The notes: generated by a model from the letters alone, not told the origin. A stretch of 64,000 bases of DNA from Sinomonas sp. ASV486 (GCF_030908215.1 NZ_JAVFJK010000008.1:1-64000), one strand, 5' to 3'. Positions 52,113 through 60,573 are shown, counted from the stretch's first letter. Made by a program: numbers and translations.

Positions 52113-53747
52113 CTACTTGCTCAGAACGCCGAGGCGGAACTTGAACGACGGGTCAAGGGTCGAGTCGACGCCCTTGACCGATGCGCCGGCCACGGCGACC
52201 TGCGACCCCTGGAGCAGCGGCAGGGTCGAAAGATCCTTGGCCACGGCATCCTGGACATCGCCGATCTGCTTCTCGCGGGCAGACTTGTCCGGGTTCGTCG
52301 CTTCCTTGGTGATGAGGTCCTGGACCGTCGGGTTGTCGTAATGGTTCTTGAGGAAGCTGTTCTTCGTGAAGAACGGCGTCAGGTAGTTGTCCGGATCGGA
52401 GAAGTCCGGGAACCATCCGAGCTGGTACATCGGGTAGGCGTCCTTGGCCCGGTCCTTGGAGTAGGTGACCCACTCGGTCGACTGCAGGTTGACCTTGAAG
52501 AGGCCGCCGCTTTCGAGCTGCTGCTTGACGAGGGCGTACTCATCGCCGGAGGACTTCCCGTAGTGGTCGGGGTTGTACTGGAGGTTGAGCGTCAACGGAC
52601 CAGTGACCCCGGCAGCGGAAAGTGCCTGCTTGGCCTTGTCGAGGCTCGGCTTGCCCGAACCGTCGCCGTACATCGACTTGAGCGGCGTCGTGGCACCGGG
52701 GAAGCCGTCTGGGACGTACGAGTAGAGCGGCGTGTACGTGCCCTTGTAGACCTGAGTCGCAATGGCCTCGCGGTCCACGAGGTCCGCCATGGCCTGGCGC
52801 ACGGCGAGGGCCTTCTTGGCATCTGCCTCAGGCGTCTTGGCGCCGAACGGCATCGTGTCGAAGTTGAAGACGATGTATCGGATCTCGCCGCCTGGGCCCT
52901 TGTAGACCTTGACCTTGGAATCCTTCGACAGATTGTCGACATCGGTCGCCGGCAGCGAGCGCCAGGCAACGTCGATGTTGCTCTGCTGCACATCGAGCTT
53001 GAGGTTGTTCGAGTCGGAGTAGTACTTGAGGTTGACGGTATCGGTCTTGGGGGCTCCGAGCAGGCCCTTGTAGTCCGGGTTCGCCTTGAAGGAGACGAGC
53101 TGGTTCTTCTGGTACGAGGAGATCGTGAACGGGCCGGCGAAGGCCTTCTTCGCGATGATGTCCTCGTCGTTCATGACCTTGTCCGCCGGGAAGACGTTGT
53201 GGTCCACGATCGGTCCAACGGGGCCGGTCAGTACCTGCGGGAAGGTCTGGTCATTGCCCTGCTTGAGGTGGAACACAACCGTGGTTGCGTCCTTCGCCTC
53301 GGTGCTGTCGAGGTTGTCGAGGAGGGACGCCGGACCGTTGGGGTCGTTGATCTTGACCTGGCGGTCGAAGGAGAACTTCACATCGGCGGAATCAAGCGAG
53401 TCGCCGTTGGCCCACTTGAGTCCGCTCTTGAGCTTGACCGTGTACTCGGTCGGCGACGTGAAGGAGGCCGACTCGGCGATGTCCGGCTGCGGTTCCGCAC
53501 TGCCCGGCTTTGAGTTGAGGAGGAACGGGTAGATCTGGTTCATGACCATGAACGATCCGTTGTCGTAGGACCCCGCCGGGTCGAGGAACGTGACCTTGTC
53601 GGTGGTACCGACGGTCACGGGGCCCCCTCCGCCAGCCGAGCCGCTGGAGGATGATCCCCCGGACGGTCCGGTGCACGCCGTCAGAGCGAGCATGGAGACG
53701 CCGGCGAGCGCGATAGCGCTCCGCACGGCAGTTCTGGTCTTAGACAT
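52113..53747 (-). CDS. Peptide ABC transporter substrate-binding lipoprotein (family 5)
   Basis: The protein has 544 residues from the ATG at 53747; a second ATG one codon earlier is equivalent. The signal peptide SAIALAGVSMLALTAC ends in a lipobox Cys at about 26, followed by a Gly/Ser-rich linker. The SBP_bac_5 domain shows VTFLDPAGSYDNGSF, YTVKLKSGLKWANGDSLDSADVKFSFDR, VRQAMADLVDREAIA and YQLGWFPDFSDPDNYL. It captures oligopeptides or similar ligands outside the cell and delivers them to the DppBC-like permease. It is the first gene of the operon; its promoter region contains the direct repeat at 53824 and 53870. Confidence 0.94.
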   Translation of the reverse strand: MSKTRTAVRSAIALAGVSMLALTACTGPSGGSSSSGSAGGGGPVTVGTTDKVTFLDPAGSYDNGSFMVMNQIYPFLLNSKPGSAEPQPDIAESASFTSPTEYTVKLKSGLKWANGDSLDSADVKFSFDRQVKINDPNGPASLLDNLDSTEAKDATTVVFHLKQGNDQTFPQVLTGPVGPIVDHNVFPADKVMNDEDIIAKKAFAGPFTISSYQKNQLVSFKANPDYKGLLGAPKTDTVNLKYYSDSNNLKLDVQQSNIDVAWRSLPATDVDNLSKDSKVKVYKGPGGEIRYIVFNFDTMPFGAKTPEADAKKALAVRQAMADLVDREAIATQVYKGTYTPLYSYVPDGFPGATTPLKSMYGDGSGKPSLDKAKQALSAAGVTGPLTLNLQYNPDHYGKSSGDEYALVKQQLESGGLFKVNLQSTEWVTYSKDRAKDAYPMYQLGWFPDFSDPDNYLTPFFTKNSFLKNHYDNPTVQDLITKEATNPDKSAREKQIGDVQDAVAKDLSTLPLLQGSQVAVAGASVKGVDSTLDPSFKFRLGVLSK

Positions 53748-53823
53748 CAATGGCCTTTTCTTGTCGAATCGTGGCCGTGCCCGCGCGCGTTCGGCGCACC
53801 GAACGTGACTCAGGGCACAGACT

Positions 53824-53882
53824 GATGTCTCGATTCAATCACCCTTGACTCGAAATGAAGGACATCCTTGATGTATCGAGAC
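53824..53882. promoter_or_regulatory. Direct and inverted repeats upstream of the peptide transporter operon
   Basis: GATGTCTCGA at 53824-53833 recurs as GATGTATCGA at 53870-53879, 46 bases apart. The overlapping GTCTCGAT (53827-53834) and ATCGAGAC (53875-53882) also form an inverted pair. The segment is 75-135 bases before the binding-protein start and is AT-rich, so it may hold the promoter and an operator. Confidence 0.4.
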
Positions 53883-53940
53883 CGAACGGTGACCTTTGCC
53901 CCCTCATCCACGAGGCGAGAAGGATCGGCACACGGAGGGC

Positions 53941-53978
53941 GCGGACGACGGCGGCACTCACCGCGCGCCGTCGTCCGC
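53941..53978 (-). terminator. Hairpin after the metallophosphoesterase gene
   Basis: GCGGACGACGGCG at 53941-53953 pairs perfectly with CGCCGTCGTCCGC at 53966-53978 around a 12-base loop. It lies 33 bases beyond the metallophosphoesterase stop codon on the minus strand. Confidence 0.65.
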
Positions 53979-54011
53979 ACCGCCGCGAGGTGTGCTCCGC
54001 GCGGCGACTGC

Positions 54012-55085
54012 CTACTTGAAGGACACGCGATCCCAGCTCAGGATCGGCTGGTCCTTGCCGGCCGAGCCGTTCCCGGCCACGTCGACGCGCAGGTAGTTTG
54101 TGGCCTTGGCGGAGCCATCGATCGTGATCCGCTGGAGGTTGTGGGCAGACCCGGTCACGCCGTACTTCGAGAGCCATGGGGATCCGACGGCCAGCGGGCG
54201 GTCGGCGTTGTAGACGTGGCTGTCCCCGTTGAACAGGTAGACGTCGCCGCTGAACGCGCTGGCCTCGTCGATGAGCGTCTGGACGATCGGGGTGAAGGCG
54301 CTGATGTCCGTCCACGGCACGTTGTAGGTCGGATCGAACATGTCGGCCTGCTGCAGCACGACAACCGTACGGTCGTTCCGCTGGCGGGCTTCGGCGAACG
54401 TCTTCTTGATCTCAACGATCACGGCGTCCGTGCGGTGCTGGACCTCCGCAACCTGCTCGGGGGTCGGCGCGGTCTTGCCGAGACCAGTCCACGGGAGCAT
54501 CGAGTTGTTGCTTCCGGGCACGTTGACGGCCGCAAACGCGACCCGGTTGCGCGTGAACGCAACATCCTCGGGGATACCGAGGTCAGCCTGGCTCGTCACG
54601 GGCATCGTCGCGCCGAGGGTCTTGCCGGGCTCGTCGAAGAAGACCTCGCGCAGCCTGGCGAGCCGCTCGAGCGGGTTGTAGGCGCCGTTGCTGGTGCGGT
54701 GGCAGTCCGTCCACTCGTTATCGCCGATCGTGTAGATCAGCGGGTGTGTGAACTGGTCGAAGTCGGCGCGAATGGTGTCGAAGTACTCGTTCGAGCACTT
54801 GTCTGAGCCGTTCTTGATGTCGCCCACGTGGACCACGAAGTCCAAGGACTTGTCGGCGTTGAGCTGTGCCACGTGGGAGGGGAACGCGGCGAGGGCGCCG
54901 GCACCGTACGGCGTGTCACCGATGACCGCGAAGCTGAAGGCGTCCTTGGCTGCCTGCGCGGCATGCTGCGGAGAGGGCTGGGGAGCAGGTGAGGCAGTCG
55001 CAGCGGCAGTCGTGGCGACCGCCGCGGTGAGGGCAAGCGCGGCCGATACGGCGGCGATTCGTGCGCGGCGCTGGGAGGCAGGCAT
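54012..55085 (-). CDS. Secreted metallophosphoesterase-like protein
   Basis: The protein has 357 residues from the ATG at 55085, preceded by AAGAAGGA. The N-terminus has a signal peptide (RRARIAAVSAALALTAAVA, cleavage near ATA-SPA). The calcineurin-like fold shows FAVIGDTPYG, VHVGDIKNGSDKC, YTIGDNEWTDC and FNGDSHVYN, which supply the Asp, Asn and His metal ligands. It is probably an exported phosphatase or phosphodiesterase; the substrate cannot be told. The gene stands alone, with a terminator hairpin behind it. Confidence 0.82.
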   Translation of the reverse strand: MPASQRRARIAAVSAALALTAAVATTAAATASPAPQPSPQHAAQAAKDAFSFAVIGDTPYGAGALAAFPSHVAQLNADKSLDFVVHVGDIKNGSDKCSNEYFDTIRADFDQFTHPLIYTIGDNEWTDCHRTSNGAYNPLERLARLREVFFDEPGKTLGATMPVTSQADLGIPEDVAFTRNRVAFAAVNVPGSNNSMLPWTGLGKTAPTPEQVAEVQHRTDAVIVEIKKTFAEARQRNDRTVVVLQQADMFDPTYNVPWTDISAFTPIVQTLIDEASAFSGDVYLFNGDSHVYNADRPLAVGSPWLSKYGVTGSAHNLQRITIDGSAKATNYLRVDVAGNGSAGKDQPILSWDRVSFK

Positions 55086-55223
55086 GGATCCTTCTTCCTG
55101 ATGGCTTCCTACGAACGTTCCTGCGACTAGCAGGGACACGGGCAGGCTAGCCGCGGGTCACGCATGCTGGGAAAAGGCTAGATGTACGCTGGGAAAACTC
55201 TGTCAATCAGCCGCATGCGTGAG

Positions 55224-55248
55224 CCCAGGCCTGGGGGCGACGCGCCCC
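55224..55248 (-). terminator. Palindrome and short hairpin after mnmA
   Basis: A perfect 12-base palindrome CCCAGGCCTGGG (55224-55235) overlaps a GGGGCG-ACG-CGCCCC hairpin (55234-55248), 21 bases past the mnmA stop. It is a candidate terminator without a T run. Confidence 0.35.
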
Positions 55249-55268
55249 GATGGGCGCCGCGGTCGGGG

Positions 55269-56486
55269 TTAGAGCGCCGCGCGGTCGAGTGATCGTGCCG
55301 CATCGATGGTCGCCTGCCCGAGTACGCGCGTGCCCTGGTAGAGCACCACGGTCTGCCCGGGGGCGACCCCGCGGAGGGGAGTATCGAGCGTGACGACCAG
55401 GACGGCGTCGTGCATGCCTGCGCTGTGCGGGTCCGCGTTGTGCAGGTCCGCGTCGTGCGGATCCGCGTCGTGCGGATCCGCGTCGTGCGTGTTCGCGTTG
55501 TGCGTGCCCGCGAACGTGAGCCGCGCACGCGCGGGCACCGGGTCCCCGTGGGCTCGGACCTGTGCCGTACAGGCGAACTCCTCGCCGGACTCGGCCGACG
55601 CGACCGGCACGCCCGCCCACGAGACACGGATGCCTCGGATCTCGCTGACTGCGAGGAGCCGCTCGGGACCCACAACCACGGTGTTGTCCTTGGGCCGGAC
55701 CTCGAGGACGAAGCGGGGCTTCCCGTCCGGAGCCGGGTGGCCGAGCCGCAGACCCCTGCGCTGGCCCACCGTGAAGGCATTCGCACCGGCGTGCTCCCCG
55801 ACCGTGGCTCCAGTCTCGTCGACGATGTTCCCGGGCTCCATCTCGATGCGCTCGGCGAGCCAGCCCCGCGTGTCGCCGTCGGCGATGAAGCAGATGTCGT
55901 GGCTGTCCGGCTTCTTCGCGACCGACAGGCCGCGGCGTTCTGCCTCTGCCCGGACCTCAGCTTTGGACGGCGTGTCCGCGAGCGGGAAAAGGCAGTGCTC
56001 GAGCTGCTCGCGAGTCAGGACGCCCAGGACGTAGGACTGGTCCTTGGCCCAGTCGGCGGCGCGGTGCAGCTCGGGGTTGCCGTCGGCATCGCGGATGACC
56101 TTCGCGTAGTGGCCCGTGCAGACCGCGTCGAAACCGAGCGCAAGTGCCTTCTCGAGGAGTGCTGCGAACTTGATGCGCTCATTGCAGCGCATGCACGGAT
56201 TCGGGGTCCGCCCCGCGGCGTACTCGGCCACGAAGTCATCCACGACATCAGCCTTGAACCGCTCCGAGAAGTCCCACACGTAGAACGGAATGCCGAGCTT
56301 GTCGCACGCGCGCCACGCGTCGTTCGAATCCTCGATGGTGCAGCATCCGCGGCTCCCGGTGCGAAGCGTGCCGGGCATGCGGTTGAGCGCAAGGTGGACG
56401 CCGACGACGTCGTGCCCGGCCTCCACAGCGCGGGCAGCGGCGACGGCGGAATCCACTCCCCCGCTCATGGCTGCCAGAACTCGCAC
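55269..56486 (-). CDS. mnmA: tRNA-specific 2-thiouridylase MnmA with a pentapeptide-repeat insertion
   Basis: The protein has 405 residues and starts at GTG. The PP-loop [13 protein letters not shown] is at residues 5-17. The catalytic Cys pair is in [12 protein letters not shown] (about 102) and [11 protein letters not shown] (about 199), and TVGQRRGL follows. It thiolates U34 of Lys, Glu and Gln tRNAs using sulfur relayed from a cysteine desulfurase; one such gene lies 1.5 kb away at 57976. Residues 329-361, in the C-terminal barrel domain, are six and a half copies of a five-residue unit close to HDADP, which is not part of the family. Core motifs before and after are intact, so the protein should work. 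Confidence 0.94.
   Translation of the reverse strand: MRVLAAMSGGVDSAVAAARAVEAGHDVVGVHLALNRMPGTLRTGSRGCCTIEDSNDAWRACDKLGIPFYVWDFSERFKADVVDDFVAEYAAGRTPNPCMRCNERIKFAALLEKALALGFDAVCTGHYAKVIRDADGNPELHRAADWAKDQSYVLGVLTREQLEHCLFPLADTPSKAEVRAEAERRGLSVAKKPDSHDICFIADGDTRGWLAERIEMEPGNIVDETGATVGEHAGANAFTVGQRRGLRLGHPAPDGKPRFVLEVRPKDNTVVVGPERLLAVSEIRGIRVSWAGVPVASAESGEEFACTAQVRAHGDPVPARARLTFAGTHNANTHDADPHDADPHDADLHNADPHSAGMHDAVLVVTLDTPLRGVAPGQTVVLYQGTRVLGQATIDAARSLDRAAL
55404..55502 (-). repeat. 15-bp in-frame tandem repeat inside mnmA
   Basis: About 6.6 copies of a 15-base unit (GCGTCGTGCGGATCC on the plus strand, with variants) encode His-Asp/Asn-Ala-Asp/Asn-Pro-type pentapeptides. All unit changes keep the reading frame. 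Confidence 0.93.
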
Positions 56487-56547
56487 CGGTCTATTCTAGC
56501 GTCGAGGGGGCCCTGCGCCGCGCTGGGCACTGTCGAGGGGAGTGCAC

Positions 56548-57798
56548 ATGGAGCAGCCGATTCTCATCGCCGGAGGCGGTCTGGCCGCGGGAAGTGCCGC
56601 CAAGACGCTTCGCCAGGAAGGCTACGACGGGCCCATTCGCGTCGTCGCAGCCGAGCACCGAACGCCGTACCTCCGCCCGCCGCTGTCGAAGGAATTCCTC
56701 AAGGGGACGGGGTCGGAGGCCGACCTCGAGGTCAATCCGCCCGGCTGGTATGCGGAGCACGATGTCGAGGTGCTCCTCGGTGAACGGGCCGAGCAGGTCA
56801 TCCCTGCCACGCACATGCTCCGCCTGGAGAGTGACGCGCTCCTGCCGTACTCGAAGCTCCTCATCGCGACCGGAGCGCAGCCGAGGGTCCTCGACCTTCC
56901 CGGCGCGCATCTCGAGGGGATCCACTCCCTGCGACGCTTCGAGGACTCCCTCGGGCTGCGCACCGAGCTCTCCGGCGGCGGCCGCCACGTGGTGATCGTG
57001 GGCACAGGTTGGATCGGATTCGAAGTCGCCGCCGCGGCCCGCGAGTACGGGAACGACGTCACTGTTCTCGGACGGCGCACGACCGTACTCCGGCAGCTGG
57101 AGCCGGCACTGGCCGAGGTGTTCCGCCGCAACCTCGAAGCGGAGGGGACGCGGTTCCGCCTCGGCGCGCATCCGGTGGAGTTCGTCGCGGGCCTGAGCGA
57201 GGAGGGCGTGGCCGGCATCGTCCTCAACACGGGCGAGCGCATCGCTGCCGATCTCGTCGTCGTGGCCGCGGGCGTCGAACCTGACACCGCGCTCGCCGAA
57301 GGCACCCGGATGGCCGTGCGCAACGGGATCGTCACGGACGCATCCCTCCGCACGGGGGTGGCCAACGTCTTCGCTGCCGGCGACGTCGCGAGTTCACTCC
57401 AGCCGTTCACCGGTGAGCATGTCCGCAGCGAGCACTGGTCCAACGCGCTCAACAGCGGCAAGGTCGCGGCGAAGGCGATGCTGGGCCAGGAGGCTCAGCT
57501 GGACATCGCCCCGTACTTCTACACCGATCAGGCAGGGCTGAGCATGGAGTACTCAGGGTACTGGCAGCTCGTCCGCGGCGCTCAGCTCGTGCTGCGGGGC
57601 TCGATCGATACGGTGGAGGCCGCCAAGGATGGCTTCGTGGCGCTCTGGGTCCGCGGAGGCGCGGTGGTGGGCGGCATGAACGTCAACACATCGCGGCAGC
57701 AGAAGGCCATCAAGGCTCTCATCGCCTCCCGCGCAACCGTGGATCTCGCGCGACTCGGCGATCCGGCAGTCCCGCTCGCGGAGCTCGCGGGCATCTGA
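56548..57798 (+). CDS. FAD-dependent ferredoxin/rubredoxin reductase-like oxidoreductase
   Basis: The protein has 416 residues from the ATG at 56548, which follows GAGGGGAG; a GTG two codons earlier is less well placed. The FAD-binding motif is IAGGGLAAGSAAKTLR at the N-terminus, RTPYLRPPLSKEFL follows, and the NAD-binding motif is IVGTGWIGFEVAAAA near 153-167. A second FAD contact is VFAAGDVASS. A C-terminal reductase domain (about 330-410) has SEHWSNALNSGKVAA. It probably transfers electrons from NAD(P)H to a small redox protein; the partner is unknown. It is divergent from mnmA and ends in front of the second repeat array. Confidence 0.9.
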   Translation: MEQPILIAGGGLAAGSAAKTLRQEGYDGPIRVVAAEHRTPYLRPPLSKEFLKGTGSEADLEVNPPGWYAEHDVEVLLGERAEQVIPATHMLRLESDALLPYSKLLIATGAQPRVLDLPGAHLEGIHSLRRFEDSLGLRTELSGGGRHVVIVGTGWIGFEVAAAAREYGNDVTVLGRRTTVLRQLEPALAEVFRRNLEAEGTRFRLGAHPVEFVAGLSEEGVAGIVLNTGERIAADLVVVAAGVEPDTALAEGTRMAVRNGIVTDASLRTGVANVFAAGDVASSLQPFTGEHVRSEHWSNALNSGKVAAKAMLGQEAQLDIAPYFYTDQAGLSMEYSGYWQLVRGAQLVLRGSIDTVEAAKDGFVALWVRGGAVVGGMNVNTSRQQKAIKALIASRATVDLARLGDPAVPLAELAGI

Positions 57799-57801
57799 CC
57801 G

Positions 57802-57973
57802 CAACCGTGACGCGGGGTCACCTCCCGACTACCCGGGGTCACCTCCCGACTACCCGGGGTCACCTCCCGACTACCCGGGGTCACCTCCCGACTACCCGGG
57901 GTCACCTCCCGACTACCCGGGGTCACCTCCCGACTACCCGGGGTCACCTCCCGGGGATGCGGGGTCAGGCGCC
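57802..57973. repeat. 21-bp-period array, GGGGTCA-CC-TCCC core, seven copies plus a degenerate copy
   Basis: Cores GGGGTCACCTCCC start at 57814, 57835, 57856, 57877, 57898, 57919 and 57940. Six linkers are identical (GACTACCC). The last linker is GGGGATGC, like those of the 48-kb array, and leads to a degenerate core at 57961. A weak inverted copy (ACCGTGACGC) precedes the first core. The array fills the gap between two convergent genes. Confidence 0.95.
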
Positions 57974-57975
57974 AG

Positions 57976-59202
57976 TCAGCCGCGCGCGCGAGTGCTTGCC
58001 GTCTCGATGCGGCTCGCGTGCCCTGCCATCCCGGCCGCACGGGCCTGCGCCACGGCGGGTCCAATCGTGGCGACGAGCGCGTCGACATCGGCTTCCGTCG
58101 TGCTCCAGCCGAGGCTGAAGCGCTGGGAACCGCGCGCCTCGTCTTCCGTCCGGCCCATCGCAAGAAGCACGTGGGAGGGGCGCGGGACTCCGGCCGTGCA
58201 GGCCGATCCCGTCGACGTCTCGAGTCCCGCCATGTCCAGGAGGAACAGGAGCGAATCCCCCTCGCACCCGAGGAATGTCGCGTGGGCAATGCCCGGGAGC
58301 CTCTCGGGCGTTTCTCCCCTCGCGGTCGGCCCGCTCACGACGGCGGCGGGCACCTCCCGCTCGATGCCCGCCAGGAGCCTGTCCCGAAGCCCGGCGAGAC
58401 GGCGCGATTCGTCCGGAAGGTGCGTGACGGCGTCGTGCGCCGCGACCGCGAAGGCCGCGGCACCGGCGGCGTCGAGCGTGCCCGAGCGCAGCCCGCGCTG
58501 TTGGCCGCCGCCATGGAGGACGGGCGTGAGCACGATGTCACGCCGCACTACGAGGCCGCCGATGCCTACTGGCGCGCCCACCTTGTGCCCGCTCACGGCC
58601 ATGGTCGCGAGCCCTGACGCCGCGAAGTCCACCGGAACGTGGCCAAACGCCTGGACTGCGTCAGAGTGCACCGGGATCCCGAACTCGGCCGCGGCCGCGA
58701 CGGCCTCAGCCACCGGCTGCACGGTACCGATCTCGTTGTTGGCCCACATGAGGGCCACGAGCGCCACGCCCCCGGGATCGCGGGCAATCTCGGCGCGGAG
58801 GGCGTCGATGCTCGTCGTTCCTGCGGCGTCGCAGGGAAGCCAGACGACCTCGGCGCCCTCGTGATTCTCGAGCCATTCGACGGTGTCTCCGACGGCATGG
58901 TGCTCGACACTCGAGCACAGGATCCGTGTGCGCCGCGGATCTTCGGCGTGGCGGGACCAGTACAGGCCCTTCACGGCCAGGTTGTCTGCCTCCGTGCCCC
59001 CGGACGTTAAGACGATCTCCGTTGGGTGTGCGCCGAGGTCCTGCGCGAGAGACTCGCGGGCGTCCTCGAGGACGCGGCGCGCGGACTGTCCGGCGGCGTG
59101 GAGCGAGGAAGGATTGCCGCCCCTTGCGATCTGCTCGGTGTAGGCCGCGAGGGCGGCGGGGGTCACGGGCGTCGTGGCGGCGTGGTCAAGGTAGACGGGC
59201 AC
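57976..59202 (-). CDS. Cysteine desulfurase, NifS/IscS type
   Basis: The protein has 408 residues and starts at GTG. This PLP enzyme has YLDHAATTPV at the N-terminus, SSVEHHAVGDTVEWL with the His that stacks on the cofactor (about 98), the PLP-binding Lys in VSGHKVGAPVG (about 206) and the persulfide Cys in STGSACTAGVPRPSH (about 333). It removes sulfur from cysteine for tRNA thiolation and Fe-S cluster formation. MnmA is encoded 1.5 kb away on the same strand, with the flavoprotein gene between. An Fe-S-type regulator gene lies directly upstream. Confidence 0.95.
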   Translation of the reverse strand: MPVYLDHAATTPVTPAALAAYTEQIARGGNPSSLHAAGQSARRVLEDARESLAQDLGAHPTEIVLTSGGTEADNLAVKGLYWSRHAEDPRRTRILCSSVEHHAVGDTVEWLENHEGAEVVWLPCDAAGTTSIDALRAEIARDPGGVALVALMWANNEIGTVQPVAEAVAAAAEFGIPVHSDAVQAFGHVPVDFAASGLATMAVSGHKVGAPVGIGGLVVRRDIVLTPVLHGGGQQRGLRSGTLDAAGAAAFAVAAHDAVTHLPDESRRLAGLRDRLLAGIEREVPAAVVSGPTARGETPERLPGIAHATFLGCEGDSLLFLLDMAGLETSTGSACTAGVPRPSHVLLAMGRTEDEARGSQRFSLGWSTTEADVDALVATIGPAVAQARAAGMAGHASRIETASTRARG

Positions 59203-59265
59203 CCTTCAACTGTAGGCGCCAGGGCCGCCCCTACTCCCCGGGCGCCCGCTCGGTCGGTCCTTGGC

Positions 59266-59952
59266 TCAGGCCTCCCGCGGGACGATCCTTGCGCAGCACG
59301 CATGCTGGCCGTCCCCCGGTTCGACGGGCTCGACGCGTCGGCTCGCGTCCCCGCAGCCGTCGAGGGCCCCTACGAGGAGGGCGCCGTTGAGGCTGCACAC
59401 CACGCCGCGGTACCCGCGGGAGAGGCGGTGGAAGGGGCAGTTGCCGAGATCGATGGCCCCGTCGGCTCCGCGGACTGGCTCGTAGCCCGTGGCGTCGAGG
59501 ACGGCTTCGATGCTCCCATGCTCTCCGCCGAGGGCCGTGCCACGCTCGTAGCCGACGGCGGCGATCGCGTCAGCCATGGGCCCGCCGTCCGCGATGGTCC
59601 GTTCAGCCGCCGCGGCGAGCAGCTCCCCCGCGAGCTCATAGGAGCGCTCGGGGACCGCCGCGACCACCTCCGTGAGGACGGTCTCGTAGAACTTCGACGG
59701 CCTCCCCGAGCCCGGCCCGCGGCGGCTGGACGGCTTGGCGAAGACAGCTGCCAGCACGCCGTCGTCCACGAGCCGGTCGAGGTGCGCGGCGGCCGCAGCT
59801 CGGGAGATCCCCGTGACGTCCGCGGCCTCGTCCCGGCCCACTGGGCGACCCGCGCCGCGCACATACAGGTACAGCGCACGACGCCGGTCCTCGCCGAGGG
59901 AGGCGAGGGCACCGAGGCGTTCGCGCCACGTGGGAGCCGAATTGGCGGTCAT
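59266..59952 (-). CDS. SufR-like HTH regulator with C-terminal cysteines
   Basis: The protein has 228 residues. A winged HTH occupies about 12-75 (RRALYLYVRGAGRPVGRDEAADVTGISRAAAAAHLDRL). The C-terminal half has NCPFHRLSRGYRGVVCSLNGALLVG and then CGDA and CCARIVP. This Cys/His arrangement is the Fe-S cluster ligand pattern of SufR-type repressors. It is divergent from doxX, and the 90-base intergenic region holds an inverted repeat. The protein may sense redox or iron-sulfur state and control doxX and itself, and possibly the cysteine desulfurase gene 63 bases downstream. Confidence 0.82.
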   Translation of the reverse strand: MTANSAPTWRERLGALASLGEDRRRALYLYVRGAGRPVGRDEAADVTGISRAAAAAHLDRLVDDGVLAAVFAKPSSRRGPGSGRPSKFYETVLTEVVAAVPERSYELAGELLAAAAERTIADGGPMADAIAAVGYERGTALGGEHGSIEAVLDATGYEPVRGADGAIDLGNCPFHRLSRGYRGVVCSLNGALLVGALDGCGDASRRVEPVEPGDGQHACCARIVPREA

Positions 59953-59960
59953 GGATCAAG

Positions 59961-60011
59961 TCTAGATCCAAAATGCCAATCTGTTGTTTTAGACATGGCG
60001 CGGTTCTAAAA
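59961..60011. promoter_or_regulatory. Operator candidate in the regulator-doxX intergenic region
   Basis: TTTTAGA at 59987-59993 and TCTAAAA at 60005-60011 are perfect inverted repeats separated by 11 bases. A related half-site TCTAGATCCAAAA begins at 59961, nine bases from the regulator's start codon. The sites are AT-rich and placed to control both divergent genes. Confidence 0.6.
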
Positions 60012-60042
60012 TCGGAAATGTCAGCTTTGGAAGGAGCTCGTC

Positions 60043-60477
60043 ATGTCAGCCACCTCAGCACACCACGGCAGGATTCATACCTCCTCCGGCGCGCGCAGCG
60101 GCGCCCGAGCGCTCACCCCCGCCGATCAGGCGTTCTACCTGCTGCGGACCCTCTATATCGTGGCCCCGATCCTCTTCGGCCTCGACAAGTTCTTCAACGT
60201 CCTCACGTATTGGCCCAACTATCTCGCCCCTGTAGCGACCCAGGTTGTCCCCCTGAGCCCGCAGTCATTCATGTACATAGTGGGCGTCGTCGAGATCATC
60301 GCCGGGCTCCTCGTCGCATGGAAGCCGCGGTGGGGGTCACTCGTCGTCGCGCTGTGGCTGCTCGGCATCATCGTGAACCTGCTCGTGCTCGGGCACGGAT
60401 TCGACGTCGCGCTGCGCGACTTCGGCCTCCTCGTCGGGGCGCTCGCGCTCAACCGGCTCACCGCCCGCAGGGCCTAA
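60043..60477 (+). CDS. DoxX-family membrane protein
   Basis: The protein has 144 residues with four hydrophobic segments at about 30-48, 72-92, 98-116 and 120-138. LYIVAPILFGLDKFFNVLTYW and VVEIIAGLLVAWKPRWGSL are typical of the DoxX/SURF4-like family. In mycobacteria DoxX joins SodA and a thiol oxidoreductase in an oxidative-stress membrane complex. GGAAGGAG lies seven bases before the ATG. Control by the divergent SufR-like regulator fits a redox-linked role. Confidence 0.88.
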   Translation: MSATSAHHGRIHTSSGARSGARALTPADQAFYLLRTLYIVAPILFGLDKFFNVLTYWPNYLAPVATQVVPLSPQSFMYIVGVVEIIAGLLVAWKPRWGSLVVALWLLGIIVNLLVLGHGFDVALRDFGLLVGALALNRLTARRA

Positions 60478-60484
60478 CCGGTCC

Positions 60485-60573
60485 GAAACGTGACCCCGCA
60501 TCGGAGGAACGTGACCCCGCATCCTCGTCCCAAGGATCCGGGGTCACGTCCCAAGGATCCGGGGTCACGTCCC
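60485..60573. repeat. 21-bp-period array, GGGGTCA-CG-TCCC core, two direct and two inverted copies
   Basis: Direct cores GGGGTCACGTCCC at 60540-60552 and 60561-60573 are separated by AAGGATCC. On the left are two inverted copies (60485-60497 and 60506-60518), again 21 bases apart, followed by GCATC as in the 48-kb array. The whole can fold into one long hairpin. It lies between the convergent doxX and lipid kinase genes, and the last base of the final core is the first base of the kinase stop codon complement. Confidence 0.93.

Noticed and set aside
57807-58118. Repetitive 103-codon open frame across the 57.9-kb array
   Set aside because: Same reason: it is open only because the unit length is a multiple of three, and it then runs antisense into the cysteine desulfurase gene.
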